A DNA stretch of 64,000 nucleotides, taken from Linum tenue. Taxonomy: Eukaryota; Streptophyta; Magnoliopsida; Malpighiales; Linaceae. Under the pieces are notes generated by a model. It was not told where the DNA came from. It worked only from the letters and a program-made list of their open reading frames with translations, and searched no databases. Both the position numbers and the translations under genes were made by a program. Every line of letters begins with the position of its first letter. Within the stretch, counting starts at the first letter, position 1. Location of the stretch: the NCBI GenBank assembly GCA_946122785.1, contig CAMGYJ010000002.1, positions 18,326,492 through 18,390,491 of the forward strand. The letters are read 5' to 3'. Below are positions 21,600 through 31,847 of the stretch, in pieces.

Positions 21600-22490
21600 A
21601 TTGCAGTTGTTGAAGTGTTTGATATTGGAACCCCATCAAATAAATGTGAATATTGTGGAGCAATGAGGTGGAAGGGAGAAAATACCAAACCCACAAGGAA
21701 TTCCAATGAACGAAAGTTTTTATTGTGTTGCAGACAAGGCAAAGTGAACCTCCATACTCGAAGGTAGCCTCCCAAGGTTTTGAATATGCTATTGCAAGCA
21801 AATAGTTCTACGAGACGTTAGTTTTTGGAACATATCTGTGGCTATAATGGGGTCTTCACATAAACTTATATTGGAGGTCAACTGGACCGATCTATAAATG
21901 ATGGACAAGGAATATGTTTATTCAATTGGAAGACAAGTATAACATCACATCGGTAGCTTGATGCCTACTGAAAGAAACATACCAAAATTTGCTCAACTCT
22001 ACATCTATGACACTATAATGAACTCCAAAATAGGTTAGACTTTTTCTCCACAGATCGAGCTTCAAATCCTTTCCGCGATTCAATTATTTAAACAATTGCG
22101 GGAGATGTTAGATTCAAATAATATCTTAGTAAAGAAATTACGATCTTCATGGGATAAAATGAATGACACTACTGTTCAACAAGTTGAAATTAAGTTGCTT
22201 GCTAAAATTAAGAGAATGAGATGGTAGATAATATGATTTGCCATCTGCAAATAAGGTCGCTACTTTAATTAATGATGATACTGGGGAGCAAACATTTTCT
22301 CCTGATATTGGTGCTCATTATCAAAGTCATGAACTGGAACAAATTAGTATATACATCCACGTTTAATGGCTTTCTAATATCCCATATTATTCCCACACGG
22401 CAAGGATGGCTGGCACCCATATATTCCACTTTCTGTGTTGAGGAGGTTGATGGATACAAAGAGAAGAATGTGACCCAATGTATATGTCGA
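21600..22490 (+). pseudogene. Helitron replicase N-terminal remnant
   Basis: The most telling stretch, near 21610-21765, reads DIGTPSNKCEYCGAMRWKGE and then KFLLCCRQGKVNLHTR. This is the Cys-rich region before the Helitron helicase-like domain in plant RepHel proteins. Later pieces in shifted frames include YPILFPHGKDGWHPYIPL near 22375-22428. Several stops and frameshifts lie between. The catalytic HUH tyrosines and the helicase are not visible, so this cannot drive rolling-circle movement. Confidence 0.75.
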
Positions 22491-22979
22491 TAAGTAAAAT
22501 GGTAAAGACACATCTAAATTAATTTATTATTAATACAATCATTAATAAATAAATTAATGATAATAAATCAAAGATCGTCAAATTTGCAAGCAAGAACACC
22601 TTATGGTCAACTGGAGCAACCTTGCTACTGGTGATTCCAAAAATTCCAGAATTCGTTAAATTTGTGCCAAGGTAAAATTCACAACAATTTAATCTTTGTA
22701 TTTGTTTATGCCTTACAAGTTTGAACTTCAAAGAACAAAAAGAGATTAATTAACATTCTTTTTGGGTGAATAAAGTGATGGCGAGGCACCAATTCCTCCA
22801 ATGAAAGCACAGGAAAAACTCAACTACCAGTCCCAACCAAAACATTACATGAGCTCAATTAATTAAAAATGAAAGATGAAGGTAAGCATCAGTTTCGAAT
22901 TAACAACTCATTAACTATCAAAGACTTAAACTTTTTGTAATACGTAGAGAAATATTTATTCCATAAAATGCAAATTTGT

Positions 22980-23640
22980 CCGGATTAAGAATGGATGGTG
23001 CTATGCTGGATGTGAAAGCTGTCCACAAAAACTCGAAGAAGACTCAGCCGAGTACTTCTGTGGGAATTGCTCAAAGGCATTAAAAACGACAACATCAAGG
23101 TAATGTAATCATTATTAACATGAAATTTGATTAGGTAAAGTTCGATGATTAATATACATGCCAGGTGATTGAATATTTAATCTCCAAAATATAATTTATA
23201 TTATTCTCCGTACGATCCAAAGTTATACTACTAATACATAAAAAGAACATTTTCCTTAATGATTAGCAATGCATGGTACTTATACAAGCAGAAACCTTTC
23301 GCGTACCTCAACAAAAAAAAATTATGTTATTACCATCATTATACAGATTCAGGATCACCCTTCGAGTTGCGGACACAACATGAGAGGTTGATCTTTGTTG
23401 TTATGGATAAAGTGGGAGCTCAAGTTTTTTGGAATTTTGGCTGAAAGGCTATTCCAAGATAACGATAGAATTATAGGAACATCACCAACGCATCTCCTAC
23501 AAATTGAGAGAATGACGTTGCAGTTCGGCATCAAGCTCACAGATTACAACATTGCTAATCTAACAAGTGAGTACACAATTACCAAAATATGGAAGGATGA
23601 AGAAGAGCAATTCGAAGGATGAAGAAGAGCAATTCACCAA
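22980..23640 (+). pseudogene. RPA1-like single-strand DNA-binding protein remnant
   Basis: At about 22978-23100 the sequence reads IKNGWCYAGCESCPQKLEED and then YFCGNCSKALKTTTSR: the four-Cys zinc-binding motif (C-x2-C ... C-x2-C) of the replication protein A large-subunit C-terminal OB fold. After an intron-like gap, FRITLRVADTT near 23345 and VGAQVFWNF in a neighbouring frame continue the fold. Stops follow. Plant Helitrons often carry an RPA-like gene, so this is probably the element's own accessory gene rather than a captured host gene, though capture cannot be ruled out. Confidence 0.65.
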
Positions 23641-24929
23641 CGATATTCATGACTTGATCAAGGTAAATTATATTTGATTAAAATGATGATCAATCTTAAT
23701 TATAAATTTGTGTTATTCTCTATTGGATTTGGATTTTAATACCATGCACACCTCATACTGAGTTATATTCTTTAATCTAATTCACATCATGCAACGACCA
23801 GATGAATGGATATGTGGGTTTAATTAACATAATTGGCTTAGACGAAGAGGGCTGATGGTTTAATTAATAAAATAGGCATTTAGTTATTTAACAATCATAC
23901 TGAGCTTGCCGCAAAGACGAAGAACACCCATTTCTTTCTTTCAGTACTACCTGCTTCGAAATATGGAGGATCTGATATTTTTAATCTTTATATTGGGTGT
24001 GGAACTTTGCTACCGTTCCAACTAACTTGCAATCGATTACATCCGGCTATAATTTGATCTACAATATGTATTGACCAATCACGATTCGATAAAACCACCC
24101 ATATGTTGTACTTTTGAATGTATAATCTAAATTCATAATGATGATGCAGGAGAACAAGAATGACACTGCTAATGGTGGAGGTAATGGATCCAGTACTAGA
24201 GATGATGATGATGTTGAGAAGAAGAAAGACATTGTTCATGAGGAAGATATAAAGACTGGTGATGAGGGGAAAGAACAAATCCAGGGAATGTTGATAACTT
24301 GGACGAAGTAAATTATACTCCAATGAAAAAGTTGATTTGTCTTTGCAAATATATTTTAACATCAAATTTTCGTGCTCAATGAAATGCAGAAAACAAGAAA
24401 GAGATAATTGAAATATAGGAGAAGAAGAAAAAGTCAATTGATATTGGAGATAAATGTGTCGTTAATGGATATGAAGACATTATATCAATGGTGATGATGA
24501 GGTTGTTGATCATGTCGGAGGAAATTCAAACAAGTAAAAAAAACATACAGTAATCTCTGATGATGACGAGTACCTAGAAGGGTCATTATCATTGGCATTT
24601 AGGAGTCAGTTCCCTTGCATGGGGTTTTCTTTCATTTTCGTAAAACGATTTTAGTCGATTAGTCATTAGTATCAGAAAACAGTACAATTTTCATTGCTTT
24701 GAATTGTTGAACTATTTTAATAATTTGGATTCTCTTATTCTCAAAATCGATTTGAATCTTTAAACTATTTGAAGAATTTTGATTTTCGTATACTAATGTG
24801 AAGCCAGAATACAGATTTCTGCCATTATTTACGTAATTAACAATTGAATCCGGCCAACTGGCCGGGCCCGTGACTAGTAATAATAATAAACGAAAAAATG
24901 AAAAACTCTAATTATCCCCTCCTATCTCA

Positions 24930-25320
24930 CATTAACTGGGGAAAAATCAAACCCTAATCCGGAATGGTGAATTGGGATCTTCGTGAGCCGAAACAAAGTA
25001 GAGGCGACAGTTCTTGACGATGGGCCTGTCGACGAAAAGGATATTGTCGCCGGAAGGTGGTAGTGGTTTGGGAATTCCGTCGCCGGCTGCAATCTGGTAA
25101 ATTCGAGGGGAGTCGATTCGCTAGGAGATGAAGACGAGGGAATCGAAAGATTGAGTTTGTCATCTGAGAATTGGGCGTTGAAGTTGACGGAAATATCGTC
25201 GGTGAGGTGGCGGTCGGTGGCAAAAACGGAGGAAAGGATCTGGCGGGAGAAGATGTCGAAGTCGTAGTCGGTGCGGCCGACGGTAAAGAAGAGGATGGTG
25301 CCTTGGGGACCTGTTTCCAT
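24930..25320 (-). pseudogene. captured 5' fragment of a DPP6N/TolB-like beta-propeller gene
   Basis: From an ATG at 25320 the frame reads METGPQGTILFFTVGRTDYD and then ISVNFNAQFSDD, typical of the start of the plant DPP6 N-terminal-domain-like (TolB-related) proteins. The later part of the same gene appears in a shifted frame as RIYQIAAGDGIPKPLPPSGD and FVDRPIVKNCRLYFVSAHED (about 25110-24955), so a frameshift near 25110-25130 breaks it. The fragment stops at about 24930. It sits wholly inside the MULE arms, so I infer capture by the transposon. Confidence 0.7.
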
Positions 25321-25467
25321 TGAAGCTTGGATTACCTTCTTGGCTGGTGGTGTGATGGTAATGGTTGATTATTAGGTTATTGCACTGATAATGGAGGAGA
25401 GGCAGGGGAGGATTCCCGGCGGCGGAGGGGAAGGTGATGGACTTGGGGATAATTGAGGTTTTTTTTA

Positions 25468-25719
25468 TTATTATTAGAAAAGAAAATGAATACAAAAATT
25501 CAAAAATAAATTTTTTTATTTCATGCTCGGTGACGTGGCAAGTGAGCTGGCCGTTGACTAACGGTCAACGGAGTTGACCGTCCGATTTGACGGTCAAACT
25601 CGAATCCGGGTCAAGTTAGGAAGTATGGTACATAGTTCAGGCCAGGATAGCAATTTCTGAAATCACGGGACAAAGTAGAAAGTTTGTGTATAGTTCGGGC
25701 CAAACTAAGGTATTAACCC
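25468..25719 (-). repeat. right terminal inverted repeat of the Pack-MULE
   Basis: Inverted partner of 19255-19502. It ends GGTATTAACCC against the 9-bp duplication at 25720-25728. Confidence 0.88.
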
Positions 25720-25728
25720 TTAAATAAA

Positions 25729-26765
25729 ATACAACATTCTAAAAAAATCTCATATTTAAATGCAACATTTAATGCCAACATCTAAAAGTTTATACTTAAA
25801 TCCTACAAATAACATAAACATTTAAACATTCATATTTGAAACAAATATAATATCAACATTTAACTTCAAAATCAAGAAAAAAATAATTTTTTAATTAAAT
25901 TCATCCAAACGAGGTTGGTTTGTTTAAATATATAAAATCGATCAACGGTCATATCGAACATATTGGAGCATGTCAGCCGATTTTGTAACTGATATCGGTT
26001 AAATCCGATTGTAACAACATGTATGCCACCGGTATGACACTATGGTCGAGTAGCACTATTACTAATCTTCAATCTAGAATTTTCAATTTATATCCATTAA
26101 GTGCATCTAATGAAAGCAAATCGATATCACCTTAACATACCAAAACAAGATCGCTAAAATTTTGGTGGATAGCACTAGTCACTAGATATCCAAGGAAGAA
26201 GGGAAGAACCAATATAATCTAGCATATTATATTACGTTAAACTAACTCAATTTTGTTATTTGATGAATAGACTATAATATAATTAGATAAGAGAAGAGAC
26301 TCCACAGTTCTCAAGATGAAGTTTGAGAGATACTTTGTGCTTTTCGAGATGCTTGATGATCGTGTATAGAGACGAGAATTGAGGTTTTCAAGTTTGTCGA
26401 TACTAAGTAGGTATTTGTAGAAACGAATATGAGATATTACAGAGATAAGTAGATTCTAAACAAAGAAGGTTTTTAACCTCTTACTTCATAGGAAAAATGG
26501 TATATTTCTAGCTTAGTTCTCCATAACATTATTGTGACTGACTTATCAGATGTGTTACAGATTTTTAAACGCATGTTAGCCCCGTTCAAGTGTGTCCAAC
26601 AAGCATATGTTTTGAACATAAATTATTTAATTATCATTAGCATATGAACAACAGAAATTAGATGCATATATATTTCATCACCAACAACCACAACATAAGA
26701 AAATAATCAAACGGTCACACACGCCTAGGCTCAACCCACTACACAGTATAGCGGGCGTCCTCTAG
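25729..26765. other. intergenic region downstream of terpene synthase A
   Basis: AT-rich, no gene. From about 25897 it is colinear with 57689-58474 in segment B (shared blocks such as CGATATCACCTTAACATACC), apart from about 90 bp missing from B near 57750. The similarity runs through the terpene synthase, so this is one edge of the duplicated segment. Confidence 0.6.
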
Positions 26766-26771
26766 TTTATT
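26766..26771 (-). terminator. putative poly(A) signal of terpene synthase A
   Basis: AATAAA on the minus strand about 65 bp after the stop codon. It is conserved at 58475-58480 in copy B. Confidence 0.45.
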
Positions 26772-26836
26772 GTAGTCGACCAAAGTCCAACCAGAAATCA
26801 AACAGAACATTGATAGCAGACAAACACACAACTACT

Positions 26837-29178
26837 TCACAGAGCCACGGGATCCACCAAGATGTAAGTGAGTAAGTCTTTCATGACGGTCTTGGAATCC
26901 GTGTAAGTGTCCTTGTCCTTGTACAACAAGTCCATGACCCGTACCATGTTGAATATTGTCTTCAGAATCGGCATCGGAGCCTCTAGAGGCTGCAACAGTT
27001 CTTCGTTCATGTCTTTCCACAGTTTCTCTACCAACTTGTTCAACTCCAAGTGTGCCTCATCCTTGGACACACCATACTGTTTTATGTAACACTCGACGGA
27101 CGAAGCCACATGTCCTCTCTCTTGCTCAAACTGCCATGGTACGTCATAAAAAGTGATTATGATACTGTCATAGTTAGCTCAACCATGAATGCATAAGCCA
27201 TAAGTAATACCATATACCTCGTGGGAGACAATGTCATCCATGAGTCGAGCAATGGTAGAGCCGGCGACGAGGATCTTCGGCTGGCTGGACAACCACTTGA
27301 AGATCTCTTCCGAAGCTACTTCTCCCATCCCACAAAAGCTAGCGGTAACGGCCATGGGATAGCCGATACTAGTATAACCATTTGGTAGATTTTCCTCCAT
27401 TGTTGCCACATAGCCTGCGTCGTACCACCTTGCTTCCTTTATGAACGCTCTCACTATCTGTTTCACCTGTTTACTCGGAGATTTTGGAATCGTTAGACCT
27501 AATCTTCTCTTTGTATTCAAATGGGGAAATGATCGTCGATTGATGAGCAGTACTTACAGCTTCTCTGACGTAGTCCATACAGAACAACCTCCCTTCACTG
27601 GACACATGAGCCTCTATTTCAGCAAACACGCCAAGCAATGTCTTGAACCAGAACTCGAAGTAGTCTGGAACCTTGTCGTCCTCATCATTGATCTCCCACC
27701 TAATCAGAAGTATTAGTCAGCATTCAACTTCGTTGGTATTTTGGAGAAAATTTGGTTAAATCGCTGATTGTTACCTCTCGATCACTTTGACGACACACTC
27801 CAACTCGTCTAAGGTACCATGGACATCAAAGATATCATCCAGGACGGCGATAAGCTGAGTGATTTTGGTGACAAAGATTCTTCCAACCGTGTAATCGGGC
27901 TTCAGAAATCCTCCCAATGGCCACATGTAGCCCTCTATCACTCTATCTCGTGCAAATGGAAGCGTAGTTTCGGTATCCAAATCCATCCACCACCTTTTCA
28001 AAGAAAAAAAGGAACCTTAATTTAGTGTTTAATTAGCTAAAATAAACTTATCAATCCAAGATAAGAGGGAAATAATTTTGGTTCATTACTTAGTAAGAAT
28101 CATTAGTTCATGTTGGTGCAGCTTCTGAACCAAGTTGAAGTCCAGCTTGCCTAGCTTTAGAATGGCTTCATTGTGGGTCTGGTCTTGCTGGTAGATGGAC
28201 ATGAAATGCTTGGACTCCCTTATTGGCAAACCCTTGAGAATGGGCCACTTTAAGGAGTGCTTCACTTGGTTACCCAAAGGAGAGTCCAATTGGCTAATGG
28301 GCTCAAGGTGAGTCCTGGCAAACTCCAGAGCTTCATCCAGTATTTGTTCGCCATTTATTCTGTAGTAAGCAGCTTCGTACAAGCTCAGCAACCCTCTGAC
28401 ATCGTTTTTGAGATCTTGTTTGAAACTTCCCTTCTCGTCTGTAAATTTTCTCAACACAACTTCGTGGCAAAAACACAACAAGAAAACATTATTAATCAAC
28501 GCGGAGAGAGTCGATTCATCCTAATAATTCGTGTTATTGAAAGATGGTTAATTCAATAGTAGATGTTGTACTGTTACGCTAACTTGTCCAATACCATAAC
28601 TAATACGATTGCGAATTAGGATTCGAGAGGGGAAGGAGATATTAAATTAATTAAGTGATAACTCACGGGTGGGATTAATGTGGTAGCCCTGTTGCCTGAG
28701 GAGCCGGAATCGGAGGGAAACAGTGTACAAGTCGTCATCTGTATCATCGTCAGCGGCGCCATCACTGGAGATCTGAAGCAAAGCTGCTTCGATTTCGTGT
28801 TCGAAATGGTAATCGATGCCCAGCCTCTGCACGGCGTCGATCATCTCCAAGTTCGTCTTATTCCTCTCCGTAGCAGCAACAGCAGCTCCTTTCAGCATCT
28901 CCCTAACTTCCTCCTTCAATTGCTCAGCGTCTTCCCTCCATCCACTTATCACCTGCAAACAATTAAATTTCTCAGTAACCTAGCTATAATTATAAACGAA
29001 CCGTGATAAGTCCATATATGATACTCTGTTTTCTCATTTTCAACAGTAATTTTCACTGAAAGGTTACCGGAGAATGATTATCGGGGCGGGCGAAGAAATC
29101 GTTCCAGACGGAAGGGTGAAACTCCACCCTCTTCCTCCGAACTTCTCCGCCTGCTACGACATTCGCCGCCGCCGCCAT
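26837..29178 (-). CDS. sesquiterpene synthase, TPS-a type (copy A)
   Basis: Seven exons join cleanly at GT-AG sites: 29178-29068, 28952-28667, 28459-28090, 27993-27775, 27699-27558, 27466-27218 and 27130-26837, giving 556 residues, the usual TPS-a length. The N-terminus ([16 protein letters not shown]) has no plastid transit peptide and lacks RR-x8-W, so a cytosolic sesquiterpene synthase acting on farnesyl diphosphate is expected. The alpha-domain motifs are intact: RDR at 271-273, metal-binding DDIFD at 308-312, and the NSE/DTE motif DDIVSHEFE at 453-461, which spans the exon 6/7 joint. The seven-exon layout is the class III pattern. The product cannot be told from sequence. The start is the only ATG before exon 1 and lies about 90 bp below a TATA box. 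Confidence 0.93.
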
Positions 29179-29196
29179 CTCTCTCTCTCTCTCTCT
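29179..29196 (-). repeat. (CT)9 microsatellite in the 5' leader of terpene synthase A
   Basis: Nine CT units directly upstream of the start codon. Copy B has six (60889-60900). GA/CT runs in plant leaders are common and can affect expression, but nothing here proves an effect. Confidence 0.8.
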
Positions 29197-29268
29197 GAGT
29201 TTGTGGGCTTAATTATTTCACGGGCTTGCTTGCAGATTGGTGTGCTACTAACTCGCTGTGGTGGCTTA

Positions 29269-29279
29269 CTATTTATAGG
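29269..29279 (-). promoter_or_regulatory. TATA box of terpene synthase A
   Basis: CCTATAAATAG on the minus strand, about 90 bp before the ATG. The same box is at 60973-60983 in copy B. In segment C the similarity begins just upstream of this box, so that copy has neither core promoter nor gene at the equivalent place. Confidence 0.7.
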
Positions 29280-29289
29280 CTGTAGCTAA

Positions 29290-30165
29290 GCTGAGGGCTC
29301 TTAACGAAGTTAAACATATAGCACATACAGAAAACCTACCTACCAAATATTATAGAATCAAATAAATGTCTAAAAATATTAACAAGTGTGCCAGAAGAGG
29401 AATCTTTCCATTATATGAACATCGAACATGGCCGACGAAGCATGCATGCTTCACGTGTAGTTTTGTCACTGCATCAACATATATTTGTAATTTATTTATT
29501 TTAATTAATTAAAAAAAATTCAGGCCTGGCTGAAAGATTTGCAGATGATTTTCCCCTCTGTTGCTGGTTATTGCGAAGGGAGTTGATTGAACAGTTGGTT
29601 GGTGATGGCTGGTTTATTATTATATCGAAGAGAAGAATGCTATCTTTAGAGAGATCGGGATCATGCAGAATCAGTAGAGTTATGGATGAAAGGAATTGAT
29701 TCGTGACTTATAAAGCTATGCTCTGTTTAGAGTCTTTGTGTACATGTATGAGAATTTGCAAGTACAAGCTGCTGCTGATTGTGTCATTTTTTGTCATTCA
29801 CCGTCTAATTAAGCCCGTTAAATCTGTCGTAGGTGGCAGTCAACTCCAACGTTTGACCGTTAAAAACCTTATGTATCATTTAAAAATGAAGAAACATCAC
29901 ACAGTTTCCAATTCATCTTCAGATGGTAGATTCACTTGCTTTTATTACCCCATGAGTTGACATGGTTGAAACAACTACTTTTTTTAAAGATGACTTAGGT
30001 TTTACATTATGGTACTACTTTAGCGATTTGAACAATTGGGCTTCCATCACACTAATCCAAACTCTTGTTCGTTGAAACAACTACTTCTTGAATTGGGCTT
30101 CCGTCACACTGCTCCAACAACACTATAATTTTCTGTAGTTAGAGTAATTAGTTTTATAGTTAAGT
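29290..30165. other. upstream region of terpene synthase A, shared with segments B and C
   Basis: AT-rich non-coding sequence colinear with 61000-61930 (B) and in part 45280-46310 (C). Some spans are private to single copies, such as the 45600-45720 variant in C. No open frame is supported. Confidence 0.6.
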
Positions 30166-30175
30166 AAATTTAGTT

Positions 30176-31114
30176 TTTTTTTTTGACCAAACCTGATTTC
30201 ATTACGAAATAGGAGATGTGATACAGAGTTTGGACTAGGTCCAGGAAAGATAAAACTAGTCCAAAGTAAATTGGAAAGCCCATACACAAAAACCCAAACC
30301 CACAGAAACACAGAAAAAACTAAAAGCAAAAGGCCCAACCCACAACAAGCAGCCCGACAACCCACAACCCTAGCAACAACATCCACAAGCCATCATCAGC
30401 CCCAACAGAAAACCACAGCCGCCATCAAGCCACCCCCATCCACCGCCAACCACCCTCGTCCACCACACCACCGCCGCAAACAAACCCAACACGGCCTCAC
30501 CAGGAGAAGAAGAAACATCACAGCCACACCGCCGTCGCCGCCAACCAAAGGCCACCTGCAACAAACGCGAAAAAGCCGGCGAACAACCACACACACCGAA
30601 AAATCCACATCCGAAAAGACAAACACCCACACCCGCCATCGACGACCCAAATCCAAGAAGAAAGCAAAGACAAAAACAGGGCACCAACCACAAAAAGCTA
30701 GAATCATCCCTACATCCACTTCACGAGACAATAGAGCCACTGGCATCAAGCCAAATCCACCGAAACACTACGCCATTCTGAGTGAAGCAAGGAGGAAGGC
30801 TCCAAGAGTCACGAGGAGGGATGTAAATTGCAAAAGCAACTCCCTCTGCACACTAGAACCGACCTCAAAATCTGAAAAATCAGATCTGAAGTATGGAGAC
30901 AACCATCTCTGAAGAGAGGTTATGGAAAATTCCACAAAAGGGAAATCAAAGTAGAAATTGGAGAAGATCCACAGAGGGATTGGCAATATGAAAAGGAGAG
31001 GACATTAGAAATAAAGGGGTGGGTTGCCGCCGATCACCAACCGGTGAACTGGCGACCCCCCTAATGGAGAGTGGAAACTGAAGGGAAGAGAGAGGTTAGA
31101 GGTTTTGAAATTTC
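30176..31114 (-). mobile_element. non-LTR retroposon, 939 bp
   Basis: On the minus strand it ends GAAATCAGGTTTGGTC followed by a poly(A) run, and it is flanked by a perfect 10-bp duplication AAATTTAGTT (30166-30175, 31115-31124). The empty site is present in segment C (near 46303) and segment B (near 61937). It is GC-rich at its 5' side, with no reverse transcriptase, so it is a non-autonomous or 5'-truncated LINE-like element. Long open frames on both strands are composition effects. Confidence 0.8.
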
Positions 31115-31124
31115 AAATTTAGTT

Positions 31125-31847
31125 AGTTTGTCTTGTTTTGCTTATCTAATGTAAAAGTAGGGTTGTTTGCTCAAGCCTTTATATGATGAGCATTGTACAT
31201 ATTCACAACTCAATGAAACAAGTTTTCATCCGGATCTTTTCTTATTCTGTCGACAAAGATGCTACAGATTTGCTTTTATTGTTAGAACTACTGAAAATAT
31301 TCGAAATTATTGGTCCATTTTTGTAAGCAGTTTCATCGCTTTCATGTTTTCATCTAGCTAGCTTCATGCATGGATTAATAGAATGATTTGTGATAGCTTT
31401 ATGCATGGATTAATTATCTTAACTACATAGAACCTTACAAAGTTACAAGTTAAACCCCTTATTAACTATAGTACTTCCACTAGCTATAACCTTCATCTTA
31501 AAAGAAAATGTTTTCAAAATATTCTCATTCAGGCCTCTGCAACCCGTCTCCACCCTCATTTCCCCACAAATCTCCCAAATCTTCACCAAAAGACGAACCG
31601 TCATTTACATCCAAGCCCACAAATCTTCCAAATCTTTCCAATACATAGAAAACGGGTCAATTGCAAGTTTGGTCACATATATTATCTAACAGGTTAGTCA
31701 CCCGAATTACTTTTCTTTTAATTTAGCCACAGATACTATACATTTATGTCATCCTTGGTCACTCGCCATCTAAGTTCGTTAAATCTGTCTTAGATGGCAG
31801 TCAACTCCAACGTTTGACCGTTAAAAACTTATGTATTATTTTGAAAA
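31125..31847. other. non-coding segment shared with B and C
   Basis: Colinear with 61940-62660 (B) and with two separate places in C (about 45727-46020 and 49500-49970). It contains MITE-like remnants (GCAAGTTTGGTCAC, TTTAGCCAC). No gene seen. Confidence 0.5.

Larger units (their letters stand above)
19503..24877 (+). mobile_element. Helitron-2, degenerate, coding remnants inside
   Basis: It starts TCCTAACAATAATATAAAG after an A and ends with the same hairpin as Helitron-1 (CCGGCCAACTGGCCGG) followed by CTAG before T at 24878. The host Pack-MULE arm is continuous across the joint, which fixes both ends. A second Helitron-like 5' end occurs inside at 19914 (TCTATCTAAACCATAC after AAA). The interior holds a broken replicase N-terminal region and an RPA-like zinc-binding segment, as expected for plant autonomous Helitrons, but all frames are interrupted. 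Confidence 0.8.
19255..25719. mobile_element. Pack-MULE split by a Helitron
   Basis: Long inverted repeats of about 250 bp (19255-19502 and 25468-25719) begin GGGTTAATACCTTAGTTTGG and are flanked by a perfect 9-bp duplication TTAAATAAA (19246-19254, 25720-25728). Without the 5375-bp Helitron inside, the element is about 1.09 kb. Its only gene-like content is a captured host fragment (24930-25320). It encodes no transposase, so it depends on one in trans. Confidence 0.9.

Noticed and set aside
24160..24560. Lys/Glu/Asp-rich coding-like stretch at the end of Helitron-2
   Set aside because: Composition resembles a protein tail, but frames are short and broken; I could not separate it from the RPA-like remnant.
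30271..30912. 213-codon open frame on the plus strand, Thr/Lys/Pro-rich
   Set aside because: It lies antisense within the 939-bp retroposon, has no domain, and its composition comes from GC-rich repetitive sequence.
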